From Flavobacterium sp. LC2016-01 (GTDB lineage: Bacteria > Bacteroidota > Bacteroidia > Flavobacteriales > Flavobacteriaceae), in the NCBI RefSeq assembly GCF_009711135.1, contig NZ_WMIC01000007.1:248001-312000 (forward strand): a stretch of DNA of 64,000 nt, read 5' to 3'. The translations under genes were made by a program, and so were the position numbers. How positions within the stretch are numbered: position 1 is the stretch's first letter; each line of letters starts with the position of its first letter. Positions 50,721 through 60,903 of this stretch are shown here, piece by piece. The notes beneath the pieces are model-generated. The model worked only from the letters and a program-made list of their open reading frames with translations, was not told where the DNA came from and searched no databases.

Positions 50721-53700
50721 TCAAAATATAATCTTTTTAGTTGTTGTATTTCCATTTTCTAAAGTCACTTTTACCAATAAAACCTGACTTTCAGAGCGGA
50801 AATTCAACAATTGCAATTCGGTTGCGTTAATATTTTTTTTCTCATAAAGGAGCCTTCCTGAAAGATCAAAAACTGCTACCTCCTGAATTGATTCTCTGTT
50901 CGATATTACTTTCATATCTTTTAATTTTACCGAAACCCAGACATTATTCTCCACATTCGAAACATCATCAATCCCCAAAGATTTATTGGTATATCGAAGT
51001 ACAAATCGGTCAGAAAAAGTTCCAGCTTCCGTATTAAACGTATAATTTCCTGCACGGAGATCATGTATTTTATTTGTGATTTTATCTTCTAAATAAATAG
51101 GCATCAAAGTCAATGAGCCATCTACATGATAAATTGAAATAGTAAACTCGCCGGCAATTGTTGTACGATATCCTAACGGAACAGCATCTGTATTTTTAAA
51201 TGGGATTGCTCGTCCTTGAATTACAAGTTTGTGGTCATTATTTATGCTGTAAAAATCCAGATATTTATTTCCGTCAAAACTATTACCATCGTATTTCCTG
51301 TCGTATTCATCTGTTGCGCCTTCAATGTAACCAACCAGCAATTGTTTAAAAGCACCTTCAGTATTAGTCATATTCAGCCAAATCCTATTTTTTTCAATAG
51401 CCGAACTTTTAAATGTTTGATCTGTTTTAAAAAATTGGGTATTTGCGGCTCCACCTCTTCGCATGGAATTATTAAAAACAATAGTTCCGGATGTTGCTAT
51501 TCCTGCAAAAAATGATTGTCCTGCTGCAATATTGCCGCTTGGAGGATTATTATTATTTCCCAAAGCATCATCACCAGATCCTGCAGCTGTACCAACACCT
51601 CCCGTTAAATTATAAGTTGCATAATCATCCGATCCATATTGATAAGCACCTCCTAATACCACTGGCGTATTATGCGTCCAAAAATAAAGAGTACCCTCTA
51701 AAATTGGGGAATTTATATTTATAAAGTCGTCTGCATTTAAAGCTGATGGATATGGATTTCCTATTAAGAAGAACTTTTCTGCAACTACATTTTCACCTGT
51801 AATAGTACCATTATTAGGAACCCCGATAAACAAAGCTGTGAAATTACTTCTAATAGTGTTCGAGAAAGTTTCAGGACCGCGAATAATATATCCTTTTCCA
51901 GGAACCATGATCTTAGAAGGTGCTTCTGACACCCAATTATCGCCATTATTGCTGTACAATTTGTCCGTTTTGGTTAATGGCGAAACATCTATAATTGCTT
52001 GTGGACTTACTGGCGTTGACCAATAAACATAATCAGCCCGGCGTATTGGAAAAGTACTTCGTTTATAAATAATTTTGCCTGTGTTTAAATTATTGTCTGA
52101 ACTCGTCTGCAATAAACTTGCACCATCTTCAAAAATTAAAGAACCCTGATCAACATGAACTCCTTTAACTACATTTAAAGTTTTTCCGTGCTGAATAGTC
52201 ACTATTGCATCATTATTTATCGTAAGGGAACAGGCATTTATATTTTTATCCAAATCGTAATCTTCTTGAAAATCTAGTATATCATCAAGAGAAGGATCTG
52301 CAGTTCCATAAGACCAAGAACTTCCGTTCCAAATATTATGCTGGATGGTGATTTCTGCTGAATAAGTTATAGAACAGTTATTTTCTATCGCAAATTTATA
52401 TTTCCCAAGTGGCAAACCAGAAATTGTTAACGAAGTTCCTGAATAAGCTCGTGGTGTAATTACTGATCCATCAGACTGCAAAATGTTTCCTGAACCAGAT
52501 AATCCATTCAAAGTAATACTTCCAGTAGGTGTTGTACAGTTTGGCTGTGTAAAACTTAAAATATTAGGCGCAGACGGAACAGGATCTACATCAATTCTGG
52601 TTTCAATTGCAAATTCTTCAGGACAAGTTCCATTTTTTACAACAGCTCTGTAACTTGTACTTTCAGTCAATATTCCTGGCTGATAAGTAATTCCGGTATA
52701 ACTGATTGGCTGCCAAACATACGGCGTTGTAGTGGCATATTCCCATCTGACGATTGTGCCAACATAATTATTAAATGTCAATAAAGGACTTGGATTTCCC
52801 TGACAAATATGAAGGCCGCCATTCACAACTCCACGTTCCGTTTTTATGACAGCTGTTGTATTGGTCGCGCTTGTAACTGCAGGACATCCATTAGAAGAAT
52901 ATTGAACAGAAACTGTTTTATTGCCAGTGCTCAGCCACTGCAAAGTCACGGTACTGCTGGATGATGAGAGGTCGCCCAAAATAATATTATAATCGTTTCC
53001 AGCTGTTCCAGGGACTGACCAAATGTAATTTGTCTGACCGGATTGAGTTGTATAAGTAACATCTGTATTAATACAAATTGAAGCTCCCGGCTGAACTGTA
53101 AAAGTGGGAGTCGGAATTTGATTAACCGTAACAGTTGTCGCTACAGAACTTATTGAAGAACAAGCCCCGTTTTGCACAACGGCTCTAAACTGTGTTGTTT
53201 GCGTTAATGCACCCGAAGTATAGGTTGATGCCGTATTTACAATTGGAGTCCAAACTGAAAAAGGGCTAACTGAAGACTCCCAATTTAAAACAGTGCCTGT
53301 ATTTCCTGCTAAAGTCAATACGCCACTTGTAGAACCGCTGCAAATCGTTGTTCCTCCACCAACCGTTCCCCCAACTGATGGCGAAGAAATAACGATACTT
53401 GCTGTATTATTAGAAGAAATATCAGCAAAACAAGCCCCCGATGTCAATTTAGTAATTGTAATATTTCTGCTGCCAGCTGTGCTAAATCCAGACAACTCAA
53501 AACTTCCTGAACCGGCTGCTGACACAGTCATTTCAACTGTTAATCCATTATTTACAGGATTAGTTAAATTATAAGTAACTGTGTAAACTCCAACTGGTAA
53601 AGAAGTTTGAGATCCTGTAAGTGTTATCGTAGTATTTCCTAATGTACTGCAGACAGGAGAAGCTGAAACACCAGTAATACCATACGAAGGACATATATAA

Positions 53701-54470
53701 TTCAACTTTATCTGACCAGCAGCTCCAGCACCACCTGCCTGCAATGCGCCAAATAAAGAATTCATTGCACCACTTCCGCCACCTCCTGGAGGTGATCCTG
53801 GCTTTCCGGGAGCATTTCCTAGAGCTATACTTGTAATACCTGCACCTCCAGCTCCACCACCTGTATCTCCACCTTTACCACCAGCACCAGAACCTTGCAG
53901 TAATCCAATAAGTCCTGTGCTTCCATCGCCACCATTAACTCCAGAAGTTTTTGTAATGGAACCAAATGAATCAGCGGCTAATCCGCCTTTACCTCCTGCT
54001 GGGATTCCTCCAGAGTTATTTGGGGTACCTGCTTTTCCTCCGGCAGCTAAAAAAACACCTTCAAATCCTAAGATAGTAGAGTTTCCACCCGAAGCCCCGC
54101 TGGCCGGAATTCCAGCAACTCGTATATTTAATGTTACTCCAGGTACGACCGTAATTTTTCCTTTTGCGTACGCACCGCCGCCGCCGCCGCCGCCGCTCCT
54201 TCCATCCACAGTAGCACCGCTAGCTTCTCCTCCCCAGCCTCCAGCACCCCAGCCTTCAATATCCATAGAAGTGACTCCGGCTGGAACAAATAAAGTGTTA
54301 TCTGATGTATAAGTATGTGGTGGCTGTGCCCATAAAGAACTGTAAAAGAATATTAAAAGAACACACAATTGCACCTTTTGACCGCCAGCAGATTTTTTTA
54401 GCGATTTTAAATAATCTGAAAATGAAATCGAAATTTGAAAAAATAATGATTTGAGTAAAGTTTTTTTCAT
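50721..54470 (-). CDS. Large secreted glycine-rich protein, T9SS type A
   Basis: A 1249-residue surface protein. The N-terminus has about 35 residues of polar sequence before the hydrophobic signal core (VQLCVLLIFFYSSLWAQ), an unusually long n-region. Residues about 50-265 are a glycine-rich domain (runs of Gly with GAGG and GGKG). Several Ig-like repeats with a VWxSS/C pattern follow, and the last 520 residues form a module shared with its two downstream paralogues (YWSTPVSPQ, KGYIIRGPETFSN, GNPYPSALNADDF, YFWTHNTPVVLGG) ending in a T9SS type A tail (ENGNTTTKKIIF). Probably an adhesin or matrix protein. Confidence 0.85.
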   Translation of the reverse strand: MKKTLLKSLFFQISISFSDYLKSLKKSAGGQKVQLCVLLIFFYSSLWAQPPHTYTSDNTLFVPAGVTSMDIEGWGAGGWGGEASGATVDGRSGGGGGGGAYAKGKITVVPGVTLNIRVAGIPASGASGGNSTILGFEGVFLAAGGKAGTPNNSGGIPAGGKGGLAADSFGSITKTSGVNGGDGSTGLIGLLQGSGAGGKGGDTGGGAGGAGITSIALGNAPGKPGSPPGGGGSGAMNSLFGALQAGGAGAAGQIKLNYICPSYGITGVSASPVCSTLGNTTITLTGSQTSLPVGVYTVTYNLTNPVNNGLTVEMTVSAAGSGSFELSGFSTAGSRNITITKLTSGACFADISSNNTASIVISSPSVGGTVGGGTTICSGSTSGVLTLAGNTGTVLNWESSVSPFSVWTPIVNTASTYTSGALTQTTQFRAVVQNGACSSISSVATTVTVNQIPTPTFTVQPGASICINTDVTYTTQSGQTNYIWSVPGTAGNDYNIILGDLSSSSSTVTLQWLSTGNKTVSVQYSSNGCPAVTSATNTTAVIKTERGVVNGGLHICQGNPSPLLTFNNYVGTIVRWEYATTTPYVWQPISYTGITYQPGILTESTSYRAVVKNGTCPEEFAIETRIDVDPVPSAPNILSFTQPNCTTPTGSITLNGLSGSGNILQSDGSVITPRAYSGTSLTISGLPLGKYKFAIENNCSITYSAEITIQHNIWNGSSWSYGTADPSLDDILDFQEDYDLDKNINACSLTINNDAIVTIQHGKTLNVVKGVHVDQGSLIFEDGASLLQTSSDNNLNTGKIIYKRSTFPIRRADYVYWSTPVSPQAIIDVSPLTKTDKLYSNNGDNWVSEAPSKIMVPGKGYIIRGPETFSNTIRSNFTALFIGVPNNGTITGENVVAEKFFLIGNPYPSALNADDFININSPILEGTLYFWTHNTPVVLGGAYQYGSDDYATYNLTGGVGTAAGSGDDALGNNNNPPSGNIAAGQSFFAGIATSGTIVFNNSMRRGGAANTQFFKTDQTFKSSAIEKNRIWLNMTNTEGAFKQLLVGYIEGATDEYDRKYDGNSFDGNKYLDFYSINNDHKLVIQGRAIPFKNTDAVPLGYRTTIAGEFTISIYHVDGSLTLMPIYLEDKITNKIHDLRAGNYTFNTEAGTFSDRFVLRYTNKSLGIDDVSNVENNVWVSVKLKDMKVISNRESIQEVAVFDLSGRLLYEKKNINATELQLLNFRSESQVLLVKVTLENGNTTTKKIIF

Positions 54471-54952
54471 ACGGTGGCATTTTAAAAATTAATAAAAAAT
54501 TCCAGCGGATAGTAGAATCATTTTTAATTTTAAATACCTGAAAGCGATACAGAACTTAAAAAAAATGTTCTATAACTTTTACCAAATTAAGATAGACGTG
54601 CAAAATAATATTTGCTTACAAAGAGTGGTATTTAAAAAATAATGATCAGCATTTTGGCAAATAAAAAACTAGATTAGTTTTCTTTAGAAGTCATTAAATC
54701 TGCATTATGACGGGCTTTTATGTTGTTTGTCGAATCAAAACAACAACAAGGTACGATTTTATTTACAATGCGTAAAAAACTTTAACTTTAAAATCTAGAC
54801 TTTAACATTACAGGTCAGTTGTTTATTCAAATTATTTTAAACGAAGAAAAGAATGTTAAAACCCTATTCTTCGTCTTTTCAATTAACTTTAAGACAAAAA
54901 AAATCCACTCCCGAAAAGGAATGGATTTTGAAAAATGTAAATGTTTATTTGC
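54471..54952 (-). other. Intergenic region between the first two T9SS paralogues
   Basis: Left 70 bases form the leader of the 50721-54470 gene, similar to the leader of its paralogue at 60293. A terminator-like hairpin (AAAATCCACTCC with GGAATGGATTTT, 54899-54930) follows the 54953 gene. A weak stem GTTGTTT/AAACAAC lies at 54722-54744. No gene is visible. Confidence 0.6.
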
Positions 54953-57900
54953 TTAGAAAATAATTTTCGACGTCGTTAAATTTCCGTTTTCAAGCGCGAC
55001 TTTTATAAGCAACACCTGATTAGATGATTGAAGATTTACAATCTGCAGTTCTTTTTCTCCAATATTTAATTTCTCATATATAAGTTTTCCAGAAACATCA
55101 AAAATGTAAACTTTGGCAAGTGTTTCAATCGTAGAAGTTATTTTTACTACTTTATCTTTTACTGAAATTAAAACGTTGCTTTCTGCATTTTCTATATCGC
55201 CGGCTCCCAAAGTTTTGTTTGTATAACGCAATACAAAACGGTCTGTAAATGTTCCTTCTGCAGTCTTAAATGTATAATTGCTTTCTTTCAAATTATGGAT
55301 AGTTCCCGTTAGTTTATCTTCTAAATATATCGGCTGCATATTCATGTTTTCATCTGTTTTACTTATTGCAATTGTAAAATCTCCATTAATAGTACTTTTA
55401 TATCCCAATGGCACAAAATCAATATCAGTAAAAGGCAATGCTCGACCTTGAATCGTCAATTTATTGTCATTAACAACACTATAAAAGTCAATATATTTAT
55501 TACTATCCATGCTTAAACCATCGTATTTTTTCTCGTATTCATTGCTCGCACCTCCAATATAACCAACCAACAATTGCTTGAAAGCGCCGCCAGAGTTAGT
55601 CATATTCAGCCAGATTCGATGTTTTTCAATACCTTTTGTTTTTGACTCTTTACTTGGTTTAAAAAATTGGCCATTGTCTGCTCCTCCATTTCTCATAGTA
55701 TTATCATAAACAATATTCCCCGAGGTTGCAATTTTAGCAAAGAAAGCTTGTCCTGCACCTATTTGTCCGCTTGGTTCGCTTGCATTGTTTCCAACAGCAT
55801 CATCACCAGAGCCTGCCGCTGTACCAACACCTCCAGTTAAGTTATAAGTTGCATAATCATCTGATCCATATTGGTAAGCTCCTCCTAAAACTACTGGTGT
55901 ATTATGTGTCCAAAAATAAAGTGTTCCTTCTAAAACCGGTGAATTTGTATTTATAAAATCGTCTGCATCTAAAGCAGATGGATATGGATTTCCTATTAAA
56001 AAATACTTGTCAGCAACTACAGCTTCACCCGTAATATTACCATTATTAGGAACTCCAATAAATGAAGCTGTAAAATTACTTCGCACAGTATTCGAAAAAG
56101 TTTCAGGACCACGCATGATATACCCTTTTCCAACAATCATGATAGTAGAAGGCGATTCTTGTACCCAATTATAACCGATATTACTATACATTTTATCTGC
56201 TTTCGTTAATGGGGAAACACCTTTAAGCTTTTGAGGACTGACTGGCGTCGACCAATACACGTAATCGGCTTGGCGAATAGGAAAAGTATTTCGTTTGTAA
56301 GTTATATTACCTGTATTAACAACATTATTTATTTGAATAAGACTGGCCGCATTTTCAAATATTAAAGCTGCTCCATTTCCTGAGTCGACGATAACTTGAT
56401 TTTCGATTGTTAAAGTGTGCCCTGTATTAATAGTGACCTTTTTTCCTGCATCTACCTTACAAGCGCAACCCTCCAAATCACCTGTTGAACTAAAATCAGC
56501 TGCAAATTCAAGTATATCAGTATTCACTGGACTTCCATTAGACCAACTTCCATTATATACATTTGTTATTGGTGCCTTAATTTCGATATTAACTGTAGCC
56601 AAAGATGGACAATTTACACCGTCGTGAATAGTAAAAGTATAATTTCCCGGAATTAAATCTGGCACTGTAAAATTTGGATCGGATGTATTATAAGTTTTTG
56701 AAACGGAACCCGACTGGGTAATTATCCAACTTATTCCCGTAAGAAGACCGTTTAATTCTATACTCCCTTTAGGATTAATACAAGTAGGCTGAACAATTGT
56801 TCCAATACCCGGAGTGACTGGCAAAGGATTAACCGTTATTGTTCCAGTAGCACTTACTGAACCACAACCACCAATTAAAGGAATTGTATAGTTGAATGTT
56901 CCAGTATTTGTAGGCGTGCCGCTAATTGTAATTGTATTAGTTGACCATGTTGCTGTAATTCCGGGTGGTAAACCTGTTGGTACGCCAATGCCAGTTGCAT
57001 TAGTTGTTGTGTGCGTAATATCAGGCATTAAAGTATGATTACAAATTGTTGGAGATGAAGATGCTGGTCCAGCAGTATTTAAATTTACTATTATAGTTCC
57101 AGTTGCATTATATGTTCCGCAGCCACCGGTTAAAGGAATTATATAGTTAAATGTTCCCGAATTTGTTGGCGTTCCGCTAATTGTAATTGTATTTGATGCC
57201 CATGCCGCCGTAACACCCGATGGCAAACCTGAAGGAGTTCCGATACCAGTTGCTCCAGTTGTTGTATGTGTTATATCTGTCATCAAGGTATTTACACATA
57301 AAGTAGGCGATGACGAAGCTGCAGTTACTGTATTCTCAGGTCGAACAGCAATAGGATATACATCTGAAACCGTATAAGCAGTTGCACAAGCTGGTGAAGC
57401 TGTAACGGTCAAAGTCAGCGTAACTTGTTTTCCGGCATCGCCCGCTGCTGCCGTGTAAGTTGGTGTTAGTGTTGTATTATTCGAAAGTGTACCTAAACCA
57501 TCATGTGTCCATAAGACAGTCCCATTTGCTGCAGAAGCTTCTCCTGCTCCAACAGTAGCTGAACCATTGGAACAAATAATTTTAGATCCAGTAATGGAAA
57601 CAATTGGAGCTGCATTTATATTTACGGTATAAGTAGCTGTTGCAATTTGAGGTGCACAGGAATTGATACTTGTGACTGTCATTGTTAAAATAACTGTTCT
57701 AGCAGCGCCACCAAGAGTAGGTGTATAAGTTGGATCAATTATAGCATCGTTATCTAATGATCCAGATCCTCCACTAAAGGTCCATTTAATAGTCCCATTA
57801 GATGCTGATGCACCAGTTACCTTAGCTGAACCATTGGAACAAATTGTTGTGGAGCCACCTGCTATTGCTGTTGGTAAATCTTCAATCGTTACTGCTATAG

Positions 57901-60292
57901 GCGCTGATATTGGACTATTACATCCCCCAGACTTGATAAATTGTACTGTAAAGTTTCCCGCAGAAGAAACATTAATAGAACGACCGGTTTGACCTGTAGA
58001 CCAAAGATACGAATATGTCGCATCAGGAACTGCGCTTGATGTTAAGGTAACTCTATCTGTTTGGCACATCGGAATACTTCCTGCTGTAATTGATATTGTT
58101 GGCGCATTCGGCGGAGTGCCTGTAATTCCGCTAACGACAGCAGAAACTGTACCATTTCCCGATGAGCAACCATTCCTAGCATAAACTCTAAAATAATAAG
58201 TTTGACCAGAAAGCAAACCTGTAAAAACATAATTAGTTGTTGTTAAACCATTAACTGTTTGTGTCGCTCCAGTTGCAGGAAAAGTATTAGCAGTAGACAT
58301 TTGAACTGTATAATCAAGCGTACCGACAGGAGCGCTCCACGATACGGTAATTTGATTACATAAAGAAGTAGGTGTTGCTATTACAGGAGCCAAAGGAGCG
58401 GTACTCGAAGTCATTGGTGACCGAGTTACTGAATAATTAGCACTTACGCCACAACCATTCTTTGCTTTTAATCTGTAGTAATATTGTGTCCCTCCATTTA
58501 ATCCTGTAACGACATACCCATTACCACCTACATCTAAGGATTGATATCCTGGCAAAAAACTAGCAAAAGTTGATGATGTTGAAACATCCAACAGATAACT
58601 CGTTGCTTGTGATGCGGAATTCCATCTTGCATTAAAGGAATTACAGTTTATATTATTTGCTGTCATAGATGTCACATTCCCTGGAACAGCATTTGATGTT
58701 GTAATATTTTGAACTGCTGAATAATTAACACTCATCCCACAGCCATTTTTAGCTTTTAACCTATAATAGTATTGAGTATTAGCATTTAGACCCGTAACAT
58801 CATATGATGTTACATTACCAACATCCAAAGAATTGTAAGCGCCAACAAAAGTTCCCGCATTAAAACCAGAAGTAGTCGATACATCTAACAAGTAACTCGT
58901 TGCTCCATTCAGTGCAACCCAACGTGCGATAAACTCAGTACAAATTGCAGCAGTTGCTGCTGATGAAGTTACTGTACCTGGAACAACAGCAGTTGCATAA
59001 GTTATGGTGTTAGAATTTGCACTAACACAGTTTCCATTATATGCTCTAACACGATAATAATAAGGACTATTTGTTAAACCAGTAATATTGTAGGTTAATA
59101 CATTGCCTACATTCAAAGCATTATAACCAGCAACAAAGCTTGAAAAATTACTAACTGTGGAAACATCAAGTTCATAATAAACTGCTCCGGTAACTGCCTC
59201 CCAATTTGCCGTAATTTGATTACAAGTTGCATTGGTACCAGCATTAGCAACCGGTGCAGTACCAGACGAATTTACTATAACTGTTGTTGTATTACCAATG
59301 TTAAGGGTTGATGAACAATTTTCAGAAGCAATGGAACTCGATCCCGATGATAAAGCAATTATTTTAATGGAACTGGTTCCAACCGTCGTAAAACCGCTTG
59401 CAATAAAACTTCCAGTTCCTGCAGTTGTAACATTCATTGACACTGGAGTTTGTGCCACTCCTTGAATTTGATATGAAACAGAGTAAAGACCAACTGGCAG
59501 GTTTCCTGTCAACGTTACTTCAGAAGCATCTCCAGAACAGACATTAACTGCGGATGCTGTTGTACTAGTTAAACTGTAAGTTGGACAATTATAGGAGATT
59601 GTCACTTTCCCATCACCGCCATCACCACCGCGTCTTGCAGCTGCTAAAAAAGAAGATCGTCCACCACTTCCTCCACCTCCAGGTGCGGTTCCAGCATTTC
59701 CTACACTAGAAGTAAAAGCAGTTGCAATTCCAGCTCCTCCAAGACCGCCACCATTGGCTCCGTTTCCACCAGCTCCTGAACTGATAATTGAACCTGTATC
59801 ATCTGTAAATCCAAATTCTCCATTTCCTCCGGCAGTTCCAGAAAATCTTGTTGTTCCTGTAGAATTTGCAGCTAGACCAGCGGCTCCACCTAAAACTAAA
59901 CTTCCGTTATTTACTAAACCTCCTTTTCCGCCTTCAGCAAGAATTGAATATCCTGTTATTCCAGATGATCCGCCTGCGCCACCATTATTACTAGTAACAC
60001 CTTTACCACCAATACCAACATTAACGGTTAATGTTTGACCTGATGTAATTGTGAGCGGGGCACTGGCAAAAGCACCACCTCCCCCTCCAGAACCGGCATA
60101 AGCACCGTTAAATCCCGGGTTTGTAGAACTTCCTCCGGCACCACCGGCACCCCATGCCTGCACGGTAATATTAGTTACTCCCGCCGGACTAACAAATGTT
60201 TGTGTACCTCCTAATGTAAATGTTGCTGTAGTTTGTGCCAAAAGAAAAACAGGAAGGCAAACTAATACTGAAATAAGTAGTGTTTTTTTCAT
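54953..60292 (-). CDS. Giant secreted glycine-rich and fibronectin-III protein, T9SS type A
   Basis: A 1779-residue paralogue of the 50721 gene. Signal peptide about 1-19 (start at the ATG at 60292; 25 upstream codons of the open frame look non-coding). A glycine-rich domain follows (about 20-245), then an Ig-like domain, four fibronectin-III domains (about 350-730, with YLLDVS and YYYRLKAKNGC repeats), PKD/Ig-like domains, two tandem repeats of about 83 residues (SSPTLCVNTLMTDITHTTT and SSPTICNHTLMPDITHTTT, from about 57350 down to 56840), and the shared C-terminal module of about 520 residues with a T9SS type A tail ending SKIIF. Likely adhesin. Confidence 0.87.
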   Translation of the reverse strand: MKKTLLISVLVCLPVFLLAQTTATFTLGGTQTFVSPAGVTNITVQAWGAGGAGGSSTNPGFNGAYAGSGGGGGAFASAPLTITSGQTLTVNVGIGGKGVTSNNGGAGGSSGITGYSILAEGGKGGLVNNGSLVLGGAAGLAANSTGTTRFSGTAGGNGEFGFTDDTGSIISSGAGGNGANGGGLGGAGIATAFTSSVGNAGTAPGGGGSGGRSSFLAAARRGGDGGDGKVTISYNCPTYSLTSTTASAVNVCSGDASEVTLTGNLPVGLYSVSYQIQGVAQTPVSMNVTTAGTGSFIASGFTTVGTSSIKIIALSSGSSSIASENCSSTLNIGNTTTVIVNSSGTAPVANAGTNATCNQITANWEAVTGAVYYELDVSTVSNFSSFVAGYNALNVGNVLTYNITGLTNSPYYYRVRAYNGNCVSANSNTITYATAVVPGTVTSSAATAAICTEFIARWVALNGATSYLLDVSTTSGFNAGTFVGAYNSLDVGNVTSYDVTGLNANTQYYYRLKAKNGCGMSVNYSAVQNITTSNAVPGNVTSMTANNINCNSFNARWNSASQATSYLLDVSTSSTFASFLPGYQSLDVGGNGYVVTGLNGGTQYYYRLKAKNGCGVSANYSVTRSPMTSSTAPLAPVIATPTSLCNQITVSWSAPVGTLDYTVQMSTANTFPATGATQTVNGLTTTNYVFTGLLSGQTYYFRVYARNGCSSGNGTVSAVVSGITGTPPNAPTISITAGSIPMCQTDRVTLTSSAVPDATYSYLWSTGQTGRSINVSSAGNFTVQFIKSGGCNSPISAPIAVTIEDLPTAIAGGSTTICSNGSAKVTGASASNGTIKWTFSGGSGSLDNDAIIDPTYTPTLGGAARTVILTMTVTSINSCAPQIATATYTVNINAAPIVSITGSKIICSNGSATVGAGEASAANGTVLWTHDGLGTLSNNTTLTPTYTAAAGDAGKQVTLTLTVTASPACATAYTVSDVYPIAVRPENTVTAASSSPTLCVNTLMTDITHTTTGATGIGTPSGLPSGVTAAWASNTITISGTPTNSGTFNYIIPLTGGCGTYNATGTIIVNLNTAGPASSSPTICNHTLMPDITHTTTNATGIGVPTGLPPGITATWSTNTITISGTPTNTGTFNYTIPLIGGCGSVSATGTITVNPLPVTPGIGTIVQPTCINPKGSIELNGLLTGISWIITQSGSVSKTYNTSDPNFTVPDLIPGNYTFTIHDGVNCPSLATVNIEIKAPITNVYNGSWSNGSPVNTDILEFAADFSSTGDLEGCACKVDAGKKVTINTGHTLTIENQVIVDSGNGAALIFENAASLIQINNVVNTGNITYKRNTFPIRQADYVYWSTPVSPQKLKGVSPLTKADKMYSNIGYNWVQESPSTIMIVGKGYIMRGPETFSNTVRSNFTASFIGVPNNGNITGEAVVADKYFLIGNPYPSALDADDFINTNSPVLEGTLYFWTHNTPVVLGGAYQYGSDDYATYNLTGGVGTAAGSGDDAVGNNASEPSGQIGAGQAFFAKIATSGNIVYDNTMRNGGADNGQFFKPSKESKTKGIEKHRIWLNMTNSGGAFKQLLVGYIGGASNEYEKKYDGLSMDSNKYIDFYSVVNDNKLTIQGRALPFTDIDFVPLGYKSTINGDFTIAISKTDENMNMQPIYLEDKLTGTIHNLKESNYTFKTAEGTFTDRFVLRYTNKTLGAGDIENAESNVLISVKDKVVKITSTIETLAKVYIFDVSGKLIYEKLNIGEKELQIVNLQSSNQVLLIKVALENGNLTTSKIIF

Positions 60293-60903
60293 ACTGTAGC
60301 TTTTTAAATAACAAAAATTAAATTCAGCGTTAACTGAAAAATTATTCTGCAATTCTAAATACCACATCTAGCAGGAATACTAGTAAAAAGGCCTGGACTG
60401 TAATAAAAAAAGCAATCGTAATAAAGTAATTCTATTCCCTAAATATGGTATTTAAATGTCAACTTCAGTATTTTAAATTTTAGGAAGAAGGGGCAGTGAA
60501 AAACAATTTTGATTTTGGTTTGTTTTCAATTCAAAAAGACAAAAATTAAGTATCGAATTGTTAGTAAATTTGTTTGAAAACATCCTTAAACAATTTACAA
60601 ATTTTTAACAACTATTTAAAAAACAGGTACTTATAATTTAAAATTCTTTTCAATTCACAAAATTTTAAGTAATTTCATTCAAATTATTTTTTTTTATGCA
60701 ATTGGTCTTTTAAATTTTACAAATCATCTGAACTTCTAAAATTTCTATTTTTTAATTTTGTTAATCAATTTCAGAAATTACAAATGAACTTCAGAAATTG
60801 GGCTAAAAAAACGTCTGACAAATCATAATTCTGTGAAAAAAAAGCAAAAAAAATCCGTTTGCAAAGACACAAACGGATCATTTTTTTTAAATAAAAACGT
60901 TCC
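60293..60903 (-). other. Intergenic region between second and third T9SS paralogues
   Basis: Very AT-rich. The right arm of the 54953-60292 leader is at the left edge (GCTGAATTT to AAAAGCTACAGT on the minus strand). A strong terminator, ATCCGTTTG with CAAACGGAT, lies at about 60859-60886 and ends the 60904 gene. No open frame or recognisable element was seen in the middle. Confidence 0.65.

Noticed and set aside
53293..54312. Proline-rich open frames on the plus strand opposite the glycine-rich domain
   Set aside because: They are the reverse complement of Gly codons in the 50721-54470 gene; composition is explained by the antisense reading and no start or family signal is present.
59232..60038. 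Plus-strand frames opposite the second glycine-rich gene
   Set aside because: Same antisense effect as above; the minus strand encodes a coherent secreted protein.
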